From the NCBI GenBank assembly GCA_009760855.2, contig WPIO01000014.1, positions 1,701,501 to 1,765,500 of the forward strand: a DNA stretch of 64,000 bases. The letters run 5' to 3'. The notes beneath the pieces are model-generated. The model ran no database searches. It saw only the letters and a list, made by a program, of their open reading frames with translations, and was not told where the DNA came from. The DNA is from Cristatella mucedo (Eukaryota; Bryozoa; Phylactolaemata; Cristatellidae). Of this stretch, positions 21,395-32,565 are shown in pieces; the stretch's first letter is position 1, and each line of letters starts with the position of its first letter. A program made the position numbers and the translations under genes.

Positions 21395-23915
21395 ATAATA
21401 ATTCATTTGAAAAAGGGCCCTCAGAGAGCTCACACTCTTTCTAGGCGCTTTGCATTTGCTGCAATGGGAAACGCGATTAAATTTTGAGTAATTCTATACT
21501 TGATAAAAAACATGAATGACATGGTTAGTGTTGACACTCACAGGGTCAGCATCAAATGCGGTTAGTGGCAGCATGCACAGTGTCAGCATGCATACGCACA
21601 TGAAGGACGAATCACAGTGACCCAGTAAATGCTGTCCTAAATAGGTGTTTCTAAGTTCTTTTTAAATATGGTCGAGTCAAGGGATGTTCTGACGCAAGTC
21701 GGGAGCGAGTTCCAGCTTTAGGAGCATACGAACTAAATTCACGGTCTCCAAAGGATTTGTGGTTTGTACGAGGTATTGGTATACTGTTGGATTTCGAAAA
21801 GCGGGTGGTACTGAGCTTGGCCTGGTCGGGAAGTAGATCTGAGAAATAGGCTGGAGCTAAAGAATGAAGTGACCAAAAAGTGAGCCACAAAACCTTGAAG
21901 TCCATCCATTGCTTGACTCTTAAGCAGAGCATTTTGGCGAGAAGTGGTGCGATGTGGCAACTACGACACTCACACTAGACCAGCCTTGCTGCAGAGGTTT
22001 GCACCAGCCGTAAGTATTTGATTGCACGTGCCGGCAGGCCAACAAGTTGTGAGTTACTGAAGTCAAGAAGGGGTATCACAAATGCATGGACCAACTTAGA
22101 CGTTGTATCCTTATCTAAAAGAGTCCGAATTTGAGTAATGTTATGTATCTGAAAGTAGGCAGAATTGATTGTGGAGCTGATGCCGTCGTCTAATGAGAGG
22201 TCGCTTTGGAACATGTCACTTGGATTTCGAGCATATTCAACAGGAAATATGCTGGCAGAGCCAATTTTGAGCGTCAGCCTTTTGGATTTCTGAATTCAAC
22301 TGGGTTTGTCCATAACTAAAAATTAATTTTTATCATAATTCAGTCTAAAATATTTGCTGCCATCCATGTATGGATGTCATCAATACATGCAGCAAGGGAG
22401 ATGAGGGAATTCGAGGTGCTCGAAGGCTGGGAGCGATCAAAGCAAAGGTAAAACTGTGTGTCCTCCGCATCGAAGTAAAAGCCTATATAATACTTGGCAA
22501 TCACGTAAGCAAGAAGGAGAGTATAAACCGTGAAATGAACCGGACCTAGCTTGGAGCCCTGAGGTACCCCATATTTCAGAGGTACCTCGGATGATCTTTG
22601 TCCATTCACGTCAATACTCTGGAGTCTCCCACTGAGATAGAACCTGAACCATTGCAGAGCAGTGCCAGTGATGCCCAGGCGAGATGAGAGGCGCTCTAGG
22701 AGAACTTGGTGATCGAGAGTTTCAAAAGCTGCCGAAAGATCGAGCAAAACAAGCAGAGACACTCAACCCATGTCTGCATTCCTAAGTAGGTCGTTGTATA
22801 CCCTAAGCAATGCTGACTCTGTGGAGTAATCAGCTCTAAAACCTGACTGGAACTTACTAGGAAGGTTTGAAGTTTCAATATACGAGTTAAGCTGGTCCGC
22901 CATGACCCGTTCCAGTGTCTTTGATAAGAATGGCAGAAAGAATACTGGGTGGCAGTTGCTCAAGTTCTCTTGGTCTAGTGTAGCTTTCTTGAGAAGTAGC
23001 CTGACTACAGCTTTCTTAAAAGGTGCTGGGACATGACCTTAAGCTAATGAAATATTGATAATGTTATTTATTCATGGCAGCAGCAGATCAATGCAACGTA
23101 GGAGCAGGACAGTGGGAATAGGGTCCAGAGGACTTGTTGTCTTCTTTGATTGAGATAAGTACTTCGGGACTAAATCACTAGTGACCTGCTTAAATGTAGA
23201 CACTGAGGTTCAGCTAGTAGACGGGGACAGCATTCTAGGGGGGATGCTCTCATCATAAGGATGGACTGCCTGACCTTGTCTATCTTCTGCACAAAGAATC
23301 GAGAGAAGCGATCGGCTAGATCTTCACAGGGATCATCGGGTAAGAAGCCAATCTGGGAGCTGTTGAGGAGATGGTTAATCGTCGACATCAGCATTTTTGG
23401 ATTTTGCATATGTAATTCAAAATTTGTTTTGTAGAATCTAGCCTTGGCCTTTGCTAGGATCGATTGGTACGACCTAGAGCAGATCTCGTACGCCAGTCGA
23501 TGGACAGCCAGTCCTGATATTTCGTATGCGTTTTCAAGCTTTAGCGTCGTAGACCTAGCTAGTTTAATGTCTGTGGTAAACCACAGGCCGTCTGGGTGAG
23601 GGCACACAGTGCGCTTAGTCAGAGGTGCAAACTTGTCGAGCGTGTCAGCTGGTGTCGTGTAGTACCTATCTACCAATGATGACAGATCGGAAGGGGACTG
23701 AGCAGCAGAGCCGAAGCTGATATTCTCTCACGGAGAGCATCGATGTCAAAGGTCTTGAGGCGTGGCGATTCACAGGTGATTTCAGAGGAGGAGGAGGCGG
23801 GCAAAGGCTGCAGATTGAATGAGATCTGCACGTGTTCAGATAAGCAGGATATGGTGATAATTGGTTATGACAAAGTTCAGTTGTATGAGAAAATCTTGTC
23901 GATTGTGGCTACAGA
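21395..23915 (-). mobile_element. LINE A (CR1/L2-like non-LTR retrotransposon), most complete copy, 5'-truncated
   Basis: Read on the minus strand from 23,915, the order is as follows. First is the end of an endonuclease domain (CLSEHVQISF at about 23,835, where the family has an SDH motif). Next is a linker with WFTTDIKLA and LADRFSRFFVQKI (23,676-23,170). RT fingers follow at 22,963-22,763 (FLPFLSKTLERVMADQLNSY), then the RT palm at 22,762-22,340 with LLVLLDLSAAFETLDHQVLL and GVPQGSKLGP. The thumb-like region is 22,214-21,975, and the C-terminal region with SFGDREFSSYAPK lies near 21,750. The 3' hairpin (21,413-21,454) and AAT tail end it. The catalytic YADD box reads DAED here and frameshifts separate the blocks, so it is inactive. 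The ~280 bp between 23,170 and 22,963 also carries stops. Confidence 0.88.
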
Positions 23916-25600
23916 CGATTCCCCTGCGCATAGTAATACGGAAGTGACCTCTGCACATCTATTAGTCTATAATGGGACTGCAGAAGTTTTGATCTTTCGC
24001 CGAGTTCGGGGCATACGGTAATTCGGCAGTGGTGTAATTTAAAACATGGACACCCTGTGCTATCATGTTTTCTTGTAGCTGCTGTACAGGATGTTTAAAG
24101 GGTCTGCAGGCTGCTACTACGTAAAGGCAACTTCAGTGCGGAATCGAATTCAACCTTGGCTACTTTACTCACTTTACGTTACTCACTGCCGCCGGATATG
24201 AGAGCGAATGGCTTCCCAAAAATGTTACTGCCACCATAATGTGTCAGTGATCATTCGAAAAGTAGAATACCATCCCTGGTGCAGTAAATACGCAGCTCGG
24301 CGTGGAAGGTTCTTGTTTGGCGAGAAACGGTGGCAGCTGGCGCTGAGATTCCGAGGGAAATCGATGCACCAACAAAAATTCAAAACTAGCTCGAAAATTG
24401 GGCAAGCTTGGATACGGTCCGGCTCTAGAATATCTGCTGTAATTGGGCAACTTTAAATTCTTTTTTGAGCTCTCACTTAACATTTGGTACGAGTGTTAAA
24501 GATAGAGCCCTCAGACTACTAATAAATGAAAAACGTTTTTGCCAACCTCTGGTAGAGAGCAGTTCAAACACTTGAACTAGCCTTAAATTCTGGTCGATAC
24601 CTTGAGCCTAGGACGGACAGGAGTGTCTAATTATATTCAAACGCAAACAAACAGCAAGGCGCTGGCGGGATTTTATCGTGCCACGTTTTTCTTGAATCAG
24701 CTTTCAACCACTTCTGCCAGTATCGAGCAACCATTTTGTTTTGATGCCGGCTTGCACTGTTCGTTTCTCCCAGCTATGCTGCGCCTCGTCGGATTTCAAC
24801 GGTGTGATCAAAGCAAGCTGTCTTTAACCTGATTCTGAGTGCCTTCGAGTGGAATATTTGATAAAGGCATTCCGCATTTCCTCAGACAACCGCGATTAAC
24901 AATGCGCTTTTGATGATCGCAGTATAAATTACGCAAGACTCTCTGTGCATTCGTTAGTTAGAAATGCATCTTAGCAAAAGAGCAGAGCTTCTCAAAGAGC
25001 CTGTGTGTGCAAGCTATGAGTTAGATGCAAGGTGTGCTACGTAGCAAGGGTCTCTGTGTAGTTTTTGATTCTATCGATTTTCAACTACTGCAGTGACCAC
25101 GACGTGACTCTGAATGAATACGAACGAAGCTAACATGGGCTGTTATACGCCAAAGATAAGAATCGTGCGAACACGTTAAACGTTACTTGATCAATTTAGC
25201 TAATGCATTGAAATATTCTAATAGAGTCGCTTCACGTTTTCTTTACCACTTTAGTTTGCAACTGCATTTTCTATGACGATTTAATACCACGTATTCGACT
25301 GTTCAGCTTTGTCAGCACCATACGTGCTGACGGGACTCGTTGCTTTATTTTCTTTAGTGGGCCTCATTTTTGTTACCGAATGCATAGAAAGCATTTGCAA
25401 AGTGCACACGTAGCTACTAGCCCTCATCAAACCGTTTTAATCTCCACATTTCGTATATAAGCGAAAATAAAGGCATTGCCTATAATTTAACTTAGAAAAT
25501 GATAATCTAACCAGCCTCGACGTGACACGCTGGCTGGTCCTCATCTGGCTGGTGCAACGAAGTGTCTGCGTTGGTTTTAAGCTGTGCTCTCCTGTACGTT
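23916..25600. other. Unit 2 left part, no gene recognised
   Basis: Aligns with 760-2,447 of unit 1. Open frames at 24,208-24,456 (+) and 24,244-24,483 (-) have partial cognates in unit 1 (932-1,123 and 1,067-1,306), but their ends differ and changes are not codon-biased. No domain seen. Confidence 0.45.
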
Positions 25601-26218
25601 ATAATAATAATAATAATAATGAGACACTTGATAAAGCACCCTCAGATAGCTTAATCTCTTTTTAGGCGCTTTATTTTTGCTGCAACGGAAACACGATGAA
25701 ATGGTTGGAGGTAGAATGCTCACTAAACAACATGAATTAAATAAATAAATCCTAGCTAATTAGACCGCCTCTTTTTGTATAGTGACAGAAGAACCTTTAA
25801 GGCTATCACACCCGCTGGCAGTGGCGATAAATATCGCCCACCTCAGGAATCGAACCCACGACCTCGGGACCGAGGTCATGAAAGCAAACACCTTACCTAG
25901 TGCGCCACCATGGTAATGGTGACATGCACAGGGTCAGCATGCAATTCTGTTTAGTGGCAGCAGGCAACAGTGTCAGCATGCATAAGCACGTAACTAACGA
26001 ATCACAGGGACCCACTAAATGCTGTAATTAATAGGTGTGCTTTAATTTCTTTTTAAATTTGGTCAAGTTATGGAATGTCGCGATGAAAGTAGACGGTGAG
26101 TTCCAGGCTTTGGGAGAATAAGAACTAGATACATGGTCTCCAAAGGATTTGAGGTTTGTACGACGCATAGGTAAACAGTTAGATTCCTATGTCGAAATTG
26201 GACTGCTGCAAGGCGGGA
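25601..26218 (-). mobile_element. LINE A 3' fragment, interrupted by SINE-1
   Basis: ATA tail at 25,601-25,620, terminal hairpin at about 25,632-25,672, 3' UTR, then the C-terminal coding end (the gttccaggctttgggag region near 26,100). SINE-1 splits it at about 25,737-25,915. The unit 1 equivalent keeps only the outer 155 bases. Confidence 0.75.
25737..25915 (-). mobile_element. SINE-1 (tRNA-derived), copy in LINE A
   Basis: On the minus strand: a tRNA-like head (about 25,915-25,850) with an A-box-like TGGCGCACTAGG and a canonical B box GGTTCGATTCC (about 25,851-25,861). Next comes a body with an inverted repeat (GGCGAT ... ATCGCC, about 25,823-25,838) and a 3' tail of ATTT-type repeats (25,737-25,751). 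It interrupts the LINE A 3' UTR. A second copy at 32,393-32,565 shares head, body and tail. Confidence 0.8.
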
Positions 26219-27450
26219 GCCCATCTTGCCCGAATCACCTGATCTTTCTGGCAGTTAAGCCACACAGGCGGGTTGCAATCGGCTCTCGCCTCAAATTCTT
26301 GGCCACGGAGGAGCGTACCAGAACTCCTTCAAGACGAATACGAGATTATCATCAATCCATCCGCCTGCAGCCTGGGACAAGCCATATTGTGGACCGTCAC
26401 GTCGTGCAAATAAACATATAAGAAGAGAAAGCCGCAAAAATCCGAGTCAATCAACCGCTGGTACGTTGCTGGAGCACCGGATAATCAGAACGGCATTTTT
26501 TAAGAAGGTGAATGCACCGAGTCCTGGCCGGGGTACAAACGCCATCTTTTGAACATCGCTGGGCGGACTGGCACTTGCCTGCATCTCGAGTTCGTGTCCA
26601 TGGTGCTGAAGAAGCAACAGCCGTGGAGGTGGTCCCAAATTTTGTCCGTTAGTTGCATGGGATAAGCATCCTTAGCAATACACTTAGTAAGCTTTTTATA
26701 GTCTACCGCTGTACATACGTTGCCATTTTTCTCGGTGATGTAAACAGCAGGCGCCCGCCATGGACTTGAGAGCTCGGGCTGATGCTACCCTGCTCTAGCA
26801 TAATAACGAAGCTGCACCATGGTCTTCTCTTGAATGTGCAGCGAGATTCGCCGCACAAGCACTGGTACTGGTGCGCTTAACCCGTAAGGATATCAAAATG
26901 GACGAGATCCGTTGGACCGACGTCGACAACGGATGAGGGGTCGAAACTTGGCGACCACTCCTCTATAGGGCTGAGGGCCAACATGCTTATTTATGTAGGG
27001 CTGAGGGTGGACAGACAGATTTTTCGCCTCGTCATCCGCTTCGAACGAAGACACCGAGCATCGCGTCACGAGCTCTACTGCTACGTCCTGGTCCACGACG
27101 CTAGCAACTGCCGCCCCACTATAATGATGCCATTGCAATTGACCATGAGGGCAACCTTCCTTATGAGGACTTTTGAAATTGTATTTGAGCATATTGCGAC
27201 CTTAACAAATCTGAGCTTAAGATCATGCCAATGACAAGGTCTCTCACGACGAGAAAGGTACAACACACAACTTCGCTCTCTATAACAAAGCGTAGGTCTC
27301 ACAGTTCGACCGCCTGAAAGAGCTGATCGGCGGCCGTCTTTAATGAAGCGAAAGTGGCATGGCACTGTGCATGTTTACTTCGGCGGTCCGCCTCTTCGTT
27401 AAGTAGAAATACGCCAGAACCACTTCCAGCAAATGCTGAACAATTTCGGT
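26218..27450 (-). pseudogene. Ty3/gypsy pol remnant, unit 2
   Basis: Paralogue of 2,604-3,966. The minus strand shows the linker (a PTDLVHFD-like stretch near 26,910), the VDYRELNKR-type RT opening now frameshifted near 26,700, and downstream palm pieces with the APATFQRLMD-like segment decayed near 26,470. The 30-bp minisatellite is nearly absent. Frameshifts differ from those in unit 1, so both copies have decayed independently. Confidence 0.7.
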
Positions 27451-28349
27451 CACCAACGACGACGACGACATTCATTCATATGTGACGAATGCGGTTGCGG
27501 CCCACTAACCGTAGCGGTACCGCACAATGGCTCTATAGACGTCCACGGCCCCCAGCCAGCCACGCAGCCTCGCCCGTTTCCCCGATGAAGTCTCGGGAGC
27601 ATGCGGGCGTTCGGCGTGTCTCTGCTGCTAGCACCGTCGCTGGCGTCAAGACTAACGACATACATTCGTGGCCTGATGCTGTGCTGTGTTAACGATTTAC
27701 TATTGGCTGCAGGCGAGGCACAAGTTAATGACATGGGTGCTGTGCTAATTACAAGAGCAGAACCATCAGGCGCACGCAACACAGGGCCACAGTAAACAGG
27801 CAGCCTTTGGTGTCTAGCATGATTCACAGCCGGAGACCATTGTGTAACTCCTGGACAGCAACCGTTACGGCGACCTTATGCTGGCGTGACCTAAGCACTT
27901 CCGGGAGTAACGCGAGCCAAGTTGGTAATTTTGCTTCTTAAGCTCTCGGAAGGGAAGACCGAACAGCGCACGCGGAAGAACGCAACTACCAGTAGTTTGC
28001 CTGCATGTGCACGCAGCACGCAGGATAAGCTCACAAGCATGACCTTATACCACAGGGCTTGCGTTTTCTTACCCGTTCCAGCCTGCATACGCTTGCTTTG
28101 GTTTATTCGCACACTTGAGGCTTACAGGATTGACACAATTAAGTAATATAAAGCAATTTCAAAGTCCCTAAGGAGAGAGAGATTACGTTTTTCTGGGGTT
28201 TATATCCTAATTTATTGTTAGTATTATTATTATGATTATTATAATAAATCTTCAAAACAAGTGGCCTTCGAAAGTGATTCGAACCTAAGAATACTCGGTC
28301 ACCAGATGTCGCTGCCTTTAATCAACTGGCTTGCTGGCTAAAATTTTCG
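27451..28349 (-). pseudogene. GC-rich segment, possible upstream part of the gypsy element; unit 2 only
   Basis: About 27,450-27,830 is GC-richer than its surroundings and its minus strand is open for 125 codons, including GPVLRAPDGSALVIS and PMSLTCASPAANS. This looks like part of a retroelement aspartic-protease region (a strand with A-D/N-G-S), and its position upstream of the RT remnant fits. I do not see a clear DTG/DSG catalytic motif, so this is tentative. The rest (27,830-28,349) holds nothing I recognise. Unit 1 has unrelated sequence here. Confidence 0.35.
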
Positions 28350-30436
28350 AACAGATACTTGTAAGTCTAGGTCGCGTTTTCTCGCACTGGCTTTACTTCA
28401 GTGCATTTGAATGCAAAATACGTTAGAGCAATACTGTCGTGTAACCTGTTGGAAACCACCACCACGTTGAGCCGGACCAAACGGTTCGTTCACCAACACA
28501 AACGAGCTCAGTATATGGGTCGTGCTTCGATTAACCAGACGATAGCAGTACAAGTATGAGAGATTTTGGCTACGATGTTATGAGGGATGCGACCGCTCCA
28601 GCAATGCTCGTCGCTGATTCGTGCATACGCAACGTCTAGTATGCGAAAACACTATAATAATAGTAGTAACGTCGTAAAACCTTTGCATAACATCCCATGA
28701 GAACTAAATGTCTTTATAGTCGCTTCACATGTGCTGTAAACGAAGAAACTGCGTTTTTCGCTGATGACATGCTTTGTATCACATCGCTAAGCACTCAAAG
28801 GACGATGCATGCTGATCCAAAAACCGCTGTGAAAAACAAGTACGTTTAAACTTCTTTCTAATTGCATAAAAGCAGCTTGCACTTTGCGACTCTCTTGGCA
28901 TATTTAGAGGAAATTTATTTCATCCTTCATTTCAAATCATTTGACCATTCTTTAATAAATGTAAATGCCTTAATTAATTAAGGAAATGATTACAAGGTAT
29001 ATACATTGCACCATATTGCAAGGATAAGAAATTTTGATTTATTTACATAAAACATGTAGATTCCGTTCACCATTGTGAACGTGGGAGTCTTTCACAGCAA
29101 TAGATAGGAGAACCAATAATAATACATTTTATCGCACCGTCAAGAAACTGAATCTCTTTATAGGCACTTTGGAAATTCTGTAAAGAAAGCATAACCATAT
29201 GATTACTTGTAATATTTCAAATGTCGTCACGCATGACTTTGTCAGGTAGGACACGCACAGGGTCAACATGTAAATGTAATTAGTAGCGGCAGGCACGTGG
29301 TGAGCACGTAATAAGCATGCAAAACATAAATCACTGTAGTAAATTAAAAGATTTGCTTGAAGCTCCTTTTTAAAAGACGTCATGTTAGGGGATGATACGC
29401 CGTCAGTCTGGAGTGAGTTTCAGGCTTTGGGAGTATACGAAGTAAATGCATGGTCTCCAAAGGATTTCAGGCTAGAGCGATACGTAGTTTAACGGTTCGA
29501 GTCAGGACAGCGGGCGGTACGATGCTTTGGCCTGGTAGGGGAGTAGGCCTGATAGGTAGGCTGGAGCAAGAGACTGAAGATAATGTATAGTAATTTGCAG
29601 AACCTTGAAGTCGATTCGCTTCTTCACTGGGAGGTAGTGCAGGGCGGCGAGAAATTGCATGATGTCGCAACAGCGACGCTCTTACGCTGACCAGCAAGAC
29701 CCGCCACGGCTTGGCTCCTCCACGCCTAGCGTCACTGCTACACCAGTTTCATCCTCCTCATTCCCTCCGGTCCTGCATGGACAATAAATTAGCTCTTCCT
29801 TTTCTCTGTGTAAAGACCGTTGGTGACAGAAGCTTTTGCTGTGCAAGTTATTGAGTTCGGAACTCACTTCCACAATCCTAACGCGACAAAAAAGACTCTC
29901 CTGCTGCCGACTATAGCTTCTTATTTTCAGCGGTCTCGAGCTGATACTTCCATGCTACTCACTACCTCAACTGCTCTCCTGACTCCGCTGTGGTTCCCAC
30001 TTTCTCTTTTTTTGCGTGAGATGAAGTCTGTTGGCTACCGAATGCCGTTTTGAAAGCCGCTTAGGCTCTGAGTGTGGAATACAGAACTCTCATGCGTAAC
30101 ACCCAAATAGTCCTTATGACTTTGTGCAGTTACAGACGGATATACTTTACATATTCCATTACAGTAATCACGACAGGCAGGCTTAGCTGCAGAGTTTTGC
30201 ACGAGCTATAAGCGCCTGATTTCACAAGCGGCTCGACCAGCAAGCATTGAGTTACGTAAGTCAAGACGGGATGTCATAAATGCATAGACCAGTTTAGACG
30301 CGGTATCCCAGTCTAAACACACCCGAGTTTTAGCAATGCTGTGCAGCTGATAGTAGCCTGACTTGGCTGTAAAGCCGATGTGGTCATCTTGTCAAATGTC
30401 ACTTTGGCCACCTAAATAACGTGCCGATGCAACGAA
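28350..30436. repeat. Near-identical island shared with 4,330-6,416
   Basis: Counterpart of the unit 1 island. Left edge: the two units first agree at aacagatact (4,330 and 28,350), with unrelated sequence before. Right edge: the island ends inside a 178-bp repeat. Positions 30,260-30,437 match unit 1 almost perfectly, while the directly following 30,438-30,615 is a clearly diverged version of the same segment. Confidence 0.85.
29708..30168 (+). mobile_element. LINE B 3' fragment nested in LINE A, unit 2
   Basis: Same insertion as 5,690-6,155 and nearly identical to it, because both lie in the near-identical island. It encodes the remains of the VKTVGDRSF block and ends near the agttacagacgg landmark (30,128). 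Confidence 0.7.
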
Positions 30437-30615
30437 AGTCAAGACAGGATGTCATAAATGCATAGACCAGTTTAGATGCGGTATCCCAGTCTAAACACAC
30501 CCAAATTTTAGAAATGCTATGTAGATGATAGTAGGCTGACTTGACTGTAAAGACGATGCGGTCATCTTGTGAAATGTCACGTTGGCCACCTAGATAACGT
30601 GCTGATGCAACGCTA
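30260..30615. repeat. 178-bp direct repeat, one half near-identical to unit 1, the other diverged
   Basis: The first half (30,260-30,437) starts gtcaagacgggatgtcataa, and the second (30,438-30,615) starts gtcaagacaggatgtcataa. Unit 1 has this segment once (6,241-6,418). The second half looks like the native unit 2 sequence and the first like an imported copy. Confidence 0.8.
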
Positions 30616-31424
30616 ATCTTCTGGCTGAGTCAATTTTTATCGGAAATATTTTAGTTTTCTTAGTCACACTTTGTTTTCCAATAACTAGTAATTTGATTTT
30701 GTTCTCCATTCATTTGAGAAAGTTCTCTGCTATCCGTGTGTGGATGTCATCAATACATGCAGCTACGGTTCGTGGAGAATCCGATACGCAGGAGGGATCG
30801 GATTGTCAAAGCAAAGGCAGCAGTGAGTGTCATTTACGTAGAAGTGAAAGCCCAGATTGTGCTTCGCGATCGAATCGGAAAGAGTGAGAGTATAGACTGC
30901 GAAATGAAACGGACCGAGCACAGAACCCCAAGGTACTCCCGTACTTCAGCGGTCATTCTGATAATTTTTTCCGATCAGATTATTACTCGGGAGTCTCCAA
31001 CTGCAATGGAGTCTGAAACATGGCAGTACAGCGCCAGTGATGCTCGGGAAAGATGAGAAGTGCTCGACGAGGATTTTGAGATTAGTTTTATCAAATGCTT
31101 GTATCAAACGCTTCCAAAAGATCGATCAAAACAAGCAGAGAAACTTTACAACAAATCCGCATTCCTGAGAAGGGCATTATAAACCTAGCAATAGTGTAAT
31201 TAGCTCTAAATCCAGACTGGAACTATTGTGATAGGCTTGAGGTTTCAATGTAGGAGTTCAGCTGGTCTGCCACGACACCTTCCAGTAAGTTTGAGAGGAA
31301 TGGTGGATGGTTGACTGGGCGGTGGCTACTCAAGTTCTTTTGGTATAGTGTGACTTTCCAAAATAATAGCTTAACAACAGCCTTTTTGAAAGGTGTGGGA
31401 CATGAACTGAGGCTAAGAACATGT

Positions 31425-31525
31425 TCCCTTTGCAGCAAATGTAAAGCACCTAGAAAGAGATCAAGTTCTCTGAGGGCGCTTTATCAAGTGCGTTATTATT
31501 GTTATTATTGTTTATTATGTTATTT
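31425..31525 (+). mobile_element. LINE A solo 3' end, + strand
   Basis: Contains gcagcaaatgtaaagcacct, the hairpin word gagatcaagttctctgaggg and the closing arm gcgctttatc, then an ATT-rich tail (31,490-31,525). It is inserted in the opposite orientation inside the longer LINE A copy. Confidence 0.75.
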
Positions 31526-31636
31526 ATGCATGGCAGCAGCAGATCTATGCATCTCAGAAGTAGGACCTTGGAAATAGTGTATAGAGGACTAGTATTATTC
31601 CTTGACTTGGAGACGAATTTTAGGATCGGGTCAACC

Positions 31637-31800
31637 TTCTCACTTTCTCTTCGTTGCGTGAAATGAAATGTGTTGGTGACGAAAGCTTACCAAAAGCCGC
31701 TTAAGCTGTGAATGAGCTACATAAAACTCTCCTGCATAGATTCCACCTACTCTTTATGGCTTTGTTGAGTTAAAGACGGAGATAAATTACATTACTTGTC
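31637..31800 (+). mobile_element. LINE B 3' end fragment
   Basis: Shares the gcgtgaaatgaaatgtgttgg region, the accaaaagccgcttaagctg region and the gttaaagacggagat end with the other LINE B copies (for example 55,510-55,650). It is 5'-truncated and has no open frame. Confidence 0.6.
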
Positions 31801-32207
31801 TCTACCTTGACTATAGACGTTTAGGTAGTGCATGGAATTAATACGTGAGCCTTGTGGTAATAGCCTTATTGAGGGACACGAGTACATACTGGATGCCCCT
31901 ACTTTAGGGATGAATCTAGGATCCTTTCTGTCTTTTTGAAGCTAGAGAAGCGAACGGCTAGGTCACCAAAATGATTTGTGGGGAAGCATTTAACCTATCA
32001 GCGGTTAAAGAGACGGTTGATGGTAGACGTCAGCATTTGATAATTGAGCGTCGGTGATTCGACAATGTTTTTGTAGCAACTAGACTTGGCCTTTGCTAGG
32101 ATCAAGTGGTATGACGTACAGTAGTCTTTGCACGCCTGTCGATGGACAGTTCTGATCTTGTGCATGCATTATCAAGCTTGGGCTTAGTAGAACCAGCTAG
32201 TTTTGCG

Positions 32208-32392
32208 ATGGCGGTAAAAGAAAAAGAGAGAGAAAAGCGAGCTGAAATAATGGAAACTCCACCGACGACAGCAGCGAATAAATCAAATACTAGAATTTTT
32301 AAAAATAATGCCGAGACAGCCAATCAGCGTCTTTTTGGCGAAGCCAAACGGAGATGTTGCACCTGAACCACTGTAAAGCAGAAAAAGACTGA
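32208..32392 (+). other. Short lysine/glutamate-rich open segment, possible gene or transposon scrap
   Basis: Reads in one frame MAVKEKEREKRAEIMETPPT and continues to a stop at about 32,363. The unit 1 cognate (near 6,868-7,023) is frameshifted within 40 bases, so it is not preserved as protein. I recognise no domain. Confidence 0.25.
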
Positions 32393-32565
32393 AAAAAATC
32401 CTAGCTGCTTAAACAACCTCTTTTTGTATAGCGACAGAAGAGCCTTTACAGCTATCACCACCGCTTGCAGTGGCGATGAAGAATCGCCCACTGCAGTAAG
32501 CGAAACCACGACCTCGGGACCAAGGTCGTGAAAGCAACCGCCTTACCAAGTGTGCCATCACGGCT
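32393..32565 (-). mobile_element. SINE-1, insertion specific to unit 2
   Basis: Shares with 25,737-25,915 the tail-proximal words tcctagct and cctctttttgtata, the hairpin/body region (ggcgat ... atcgcc) and the tRNA-like head near acgacctcgggaccaaggtc. The B box is mutated (about 32,503-32,513). Unit 1 runs straight across the site (aagactgaacaagaagtc, 7,041-7,058), so the element arrived after duplication or was cleanly lost from unit 1. Confidence 0.75.

Larger units (their letters stand above)
36..23910. repeat. Tandem segmental duplication, unit 1 (~24 kb)
   Basis: The sequence from about 690 to 21,120 recurs in the same order and orientation in unit 2, with an offset that grows from ~23,160 (at 842) to ~25,579 (at 19,504). 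Shared landmarks are the Ty3/gypsy remnant, LINE A/B block, CT microsatellite, SINE-2 region and the small secreted-peptide gene. The left edge abuts a LINE A fragment at 1-36, the same LINE-to-unit junction as at about 48,353. This implies that the array continues to the left of the window. Confidence 0.9.
29108..32207 (-). mobile_element. LINE A, longer copy with nested LINE B and a solo LINE A tail
   Basis: Minus strand, from 32,207: linker/RT fingers (the NSYIETSSLSQ and LSNLLEGVVADQL segments, 31,438-31,223), RT palm around 31,000-30,740 (ACIDDIHT-like end near 30,740), C-terminal region, and a degraded 3' hairpin at about 29,131-29,168. LINE B fragments (29,708-30,168 and 31,637-31,800) and a + strand solo LINE A tail (31,425-31,525) are inserted. 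Many stops occur. It is homologous to 5,090-6,850 in unit 1, which lacks about 1.15 kb of its interior. Confidence 0.7.

Noticed and set aside
25850-25915. tRNA gene read on the minus strand
   Set aside because: It has a good B box but is followed by a SINE body and ATTT tail and has a second copy. It cannot be folded convincingly as a complete tRNA.
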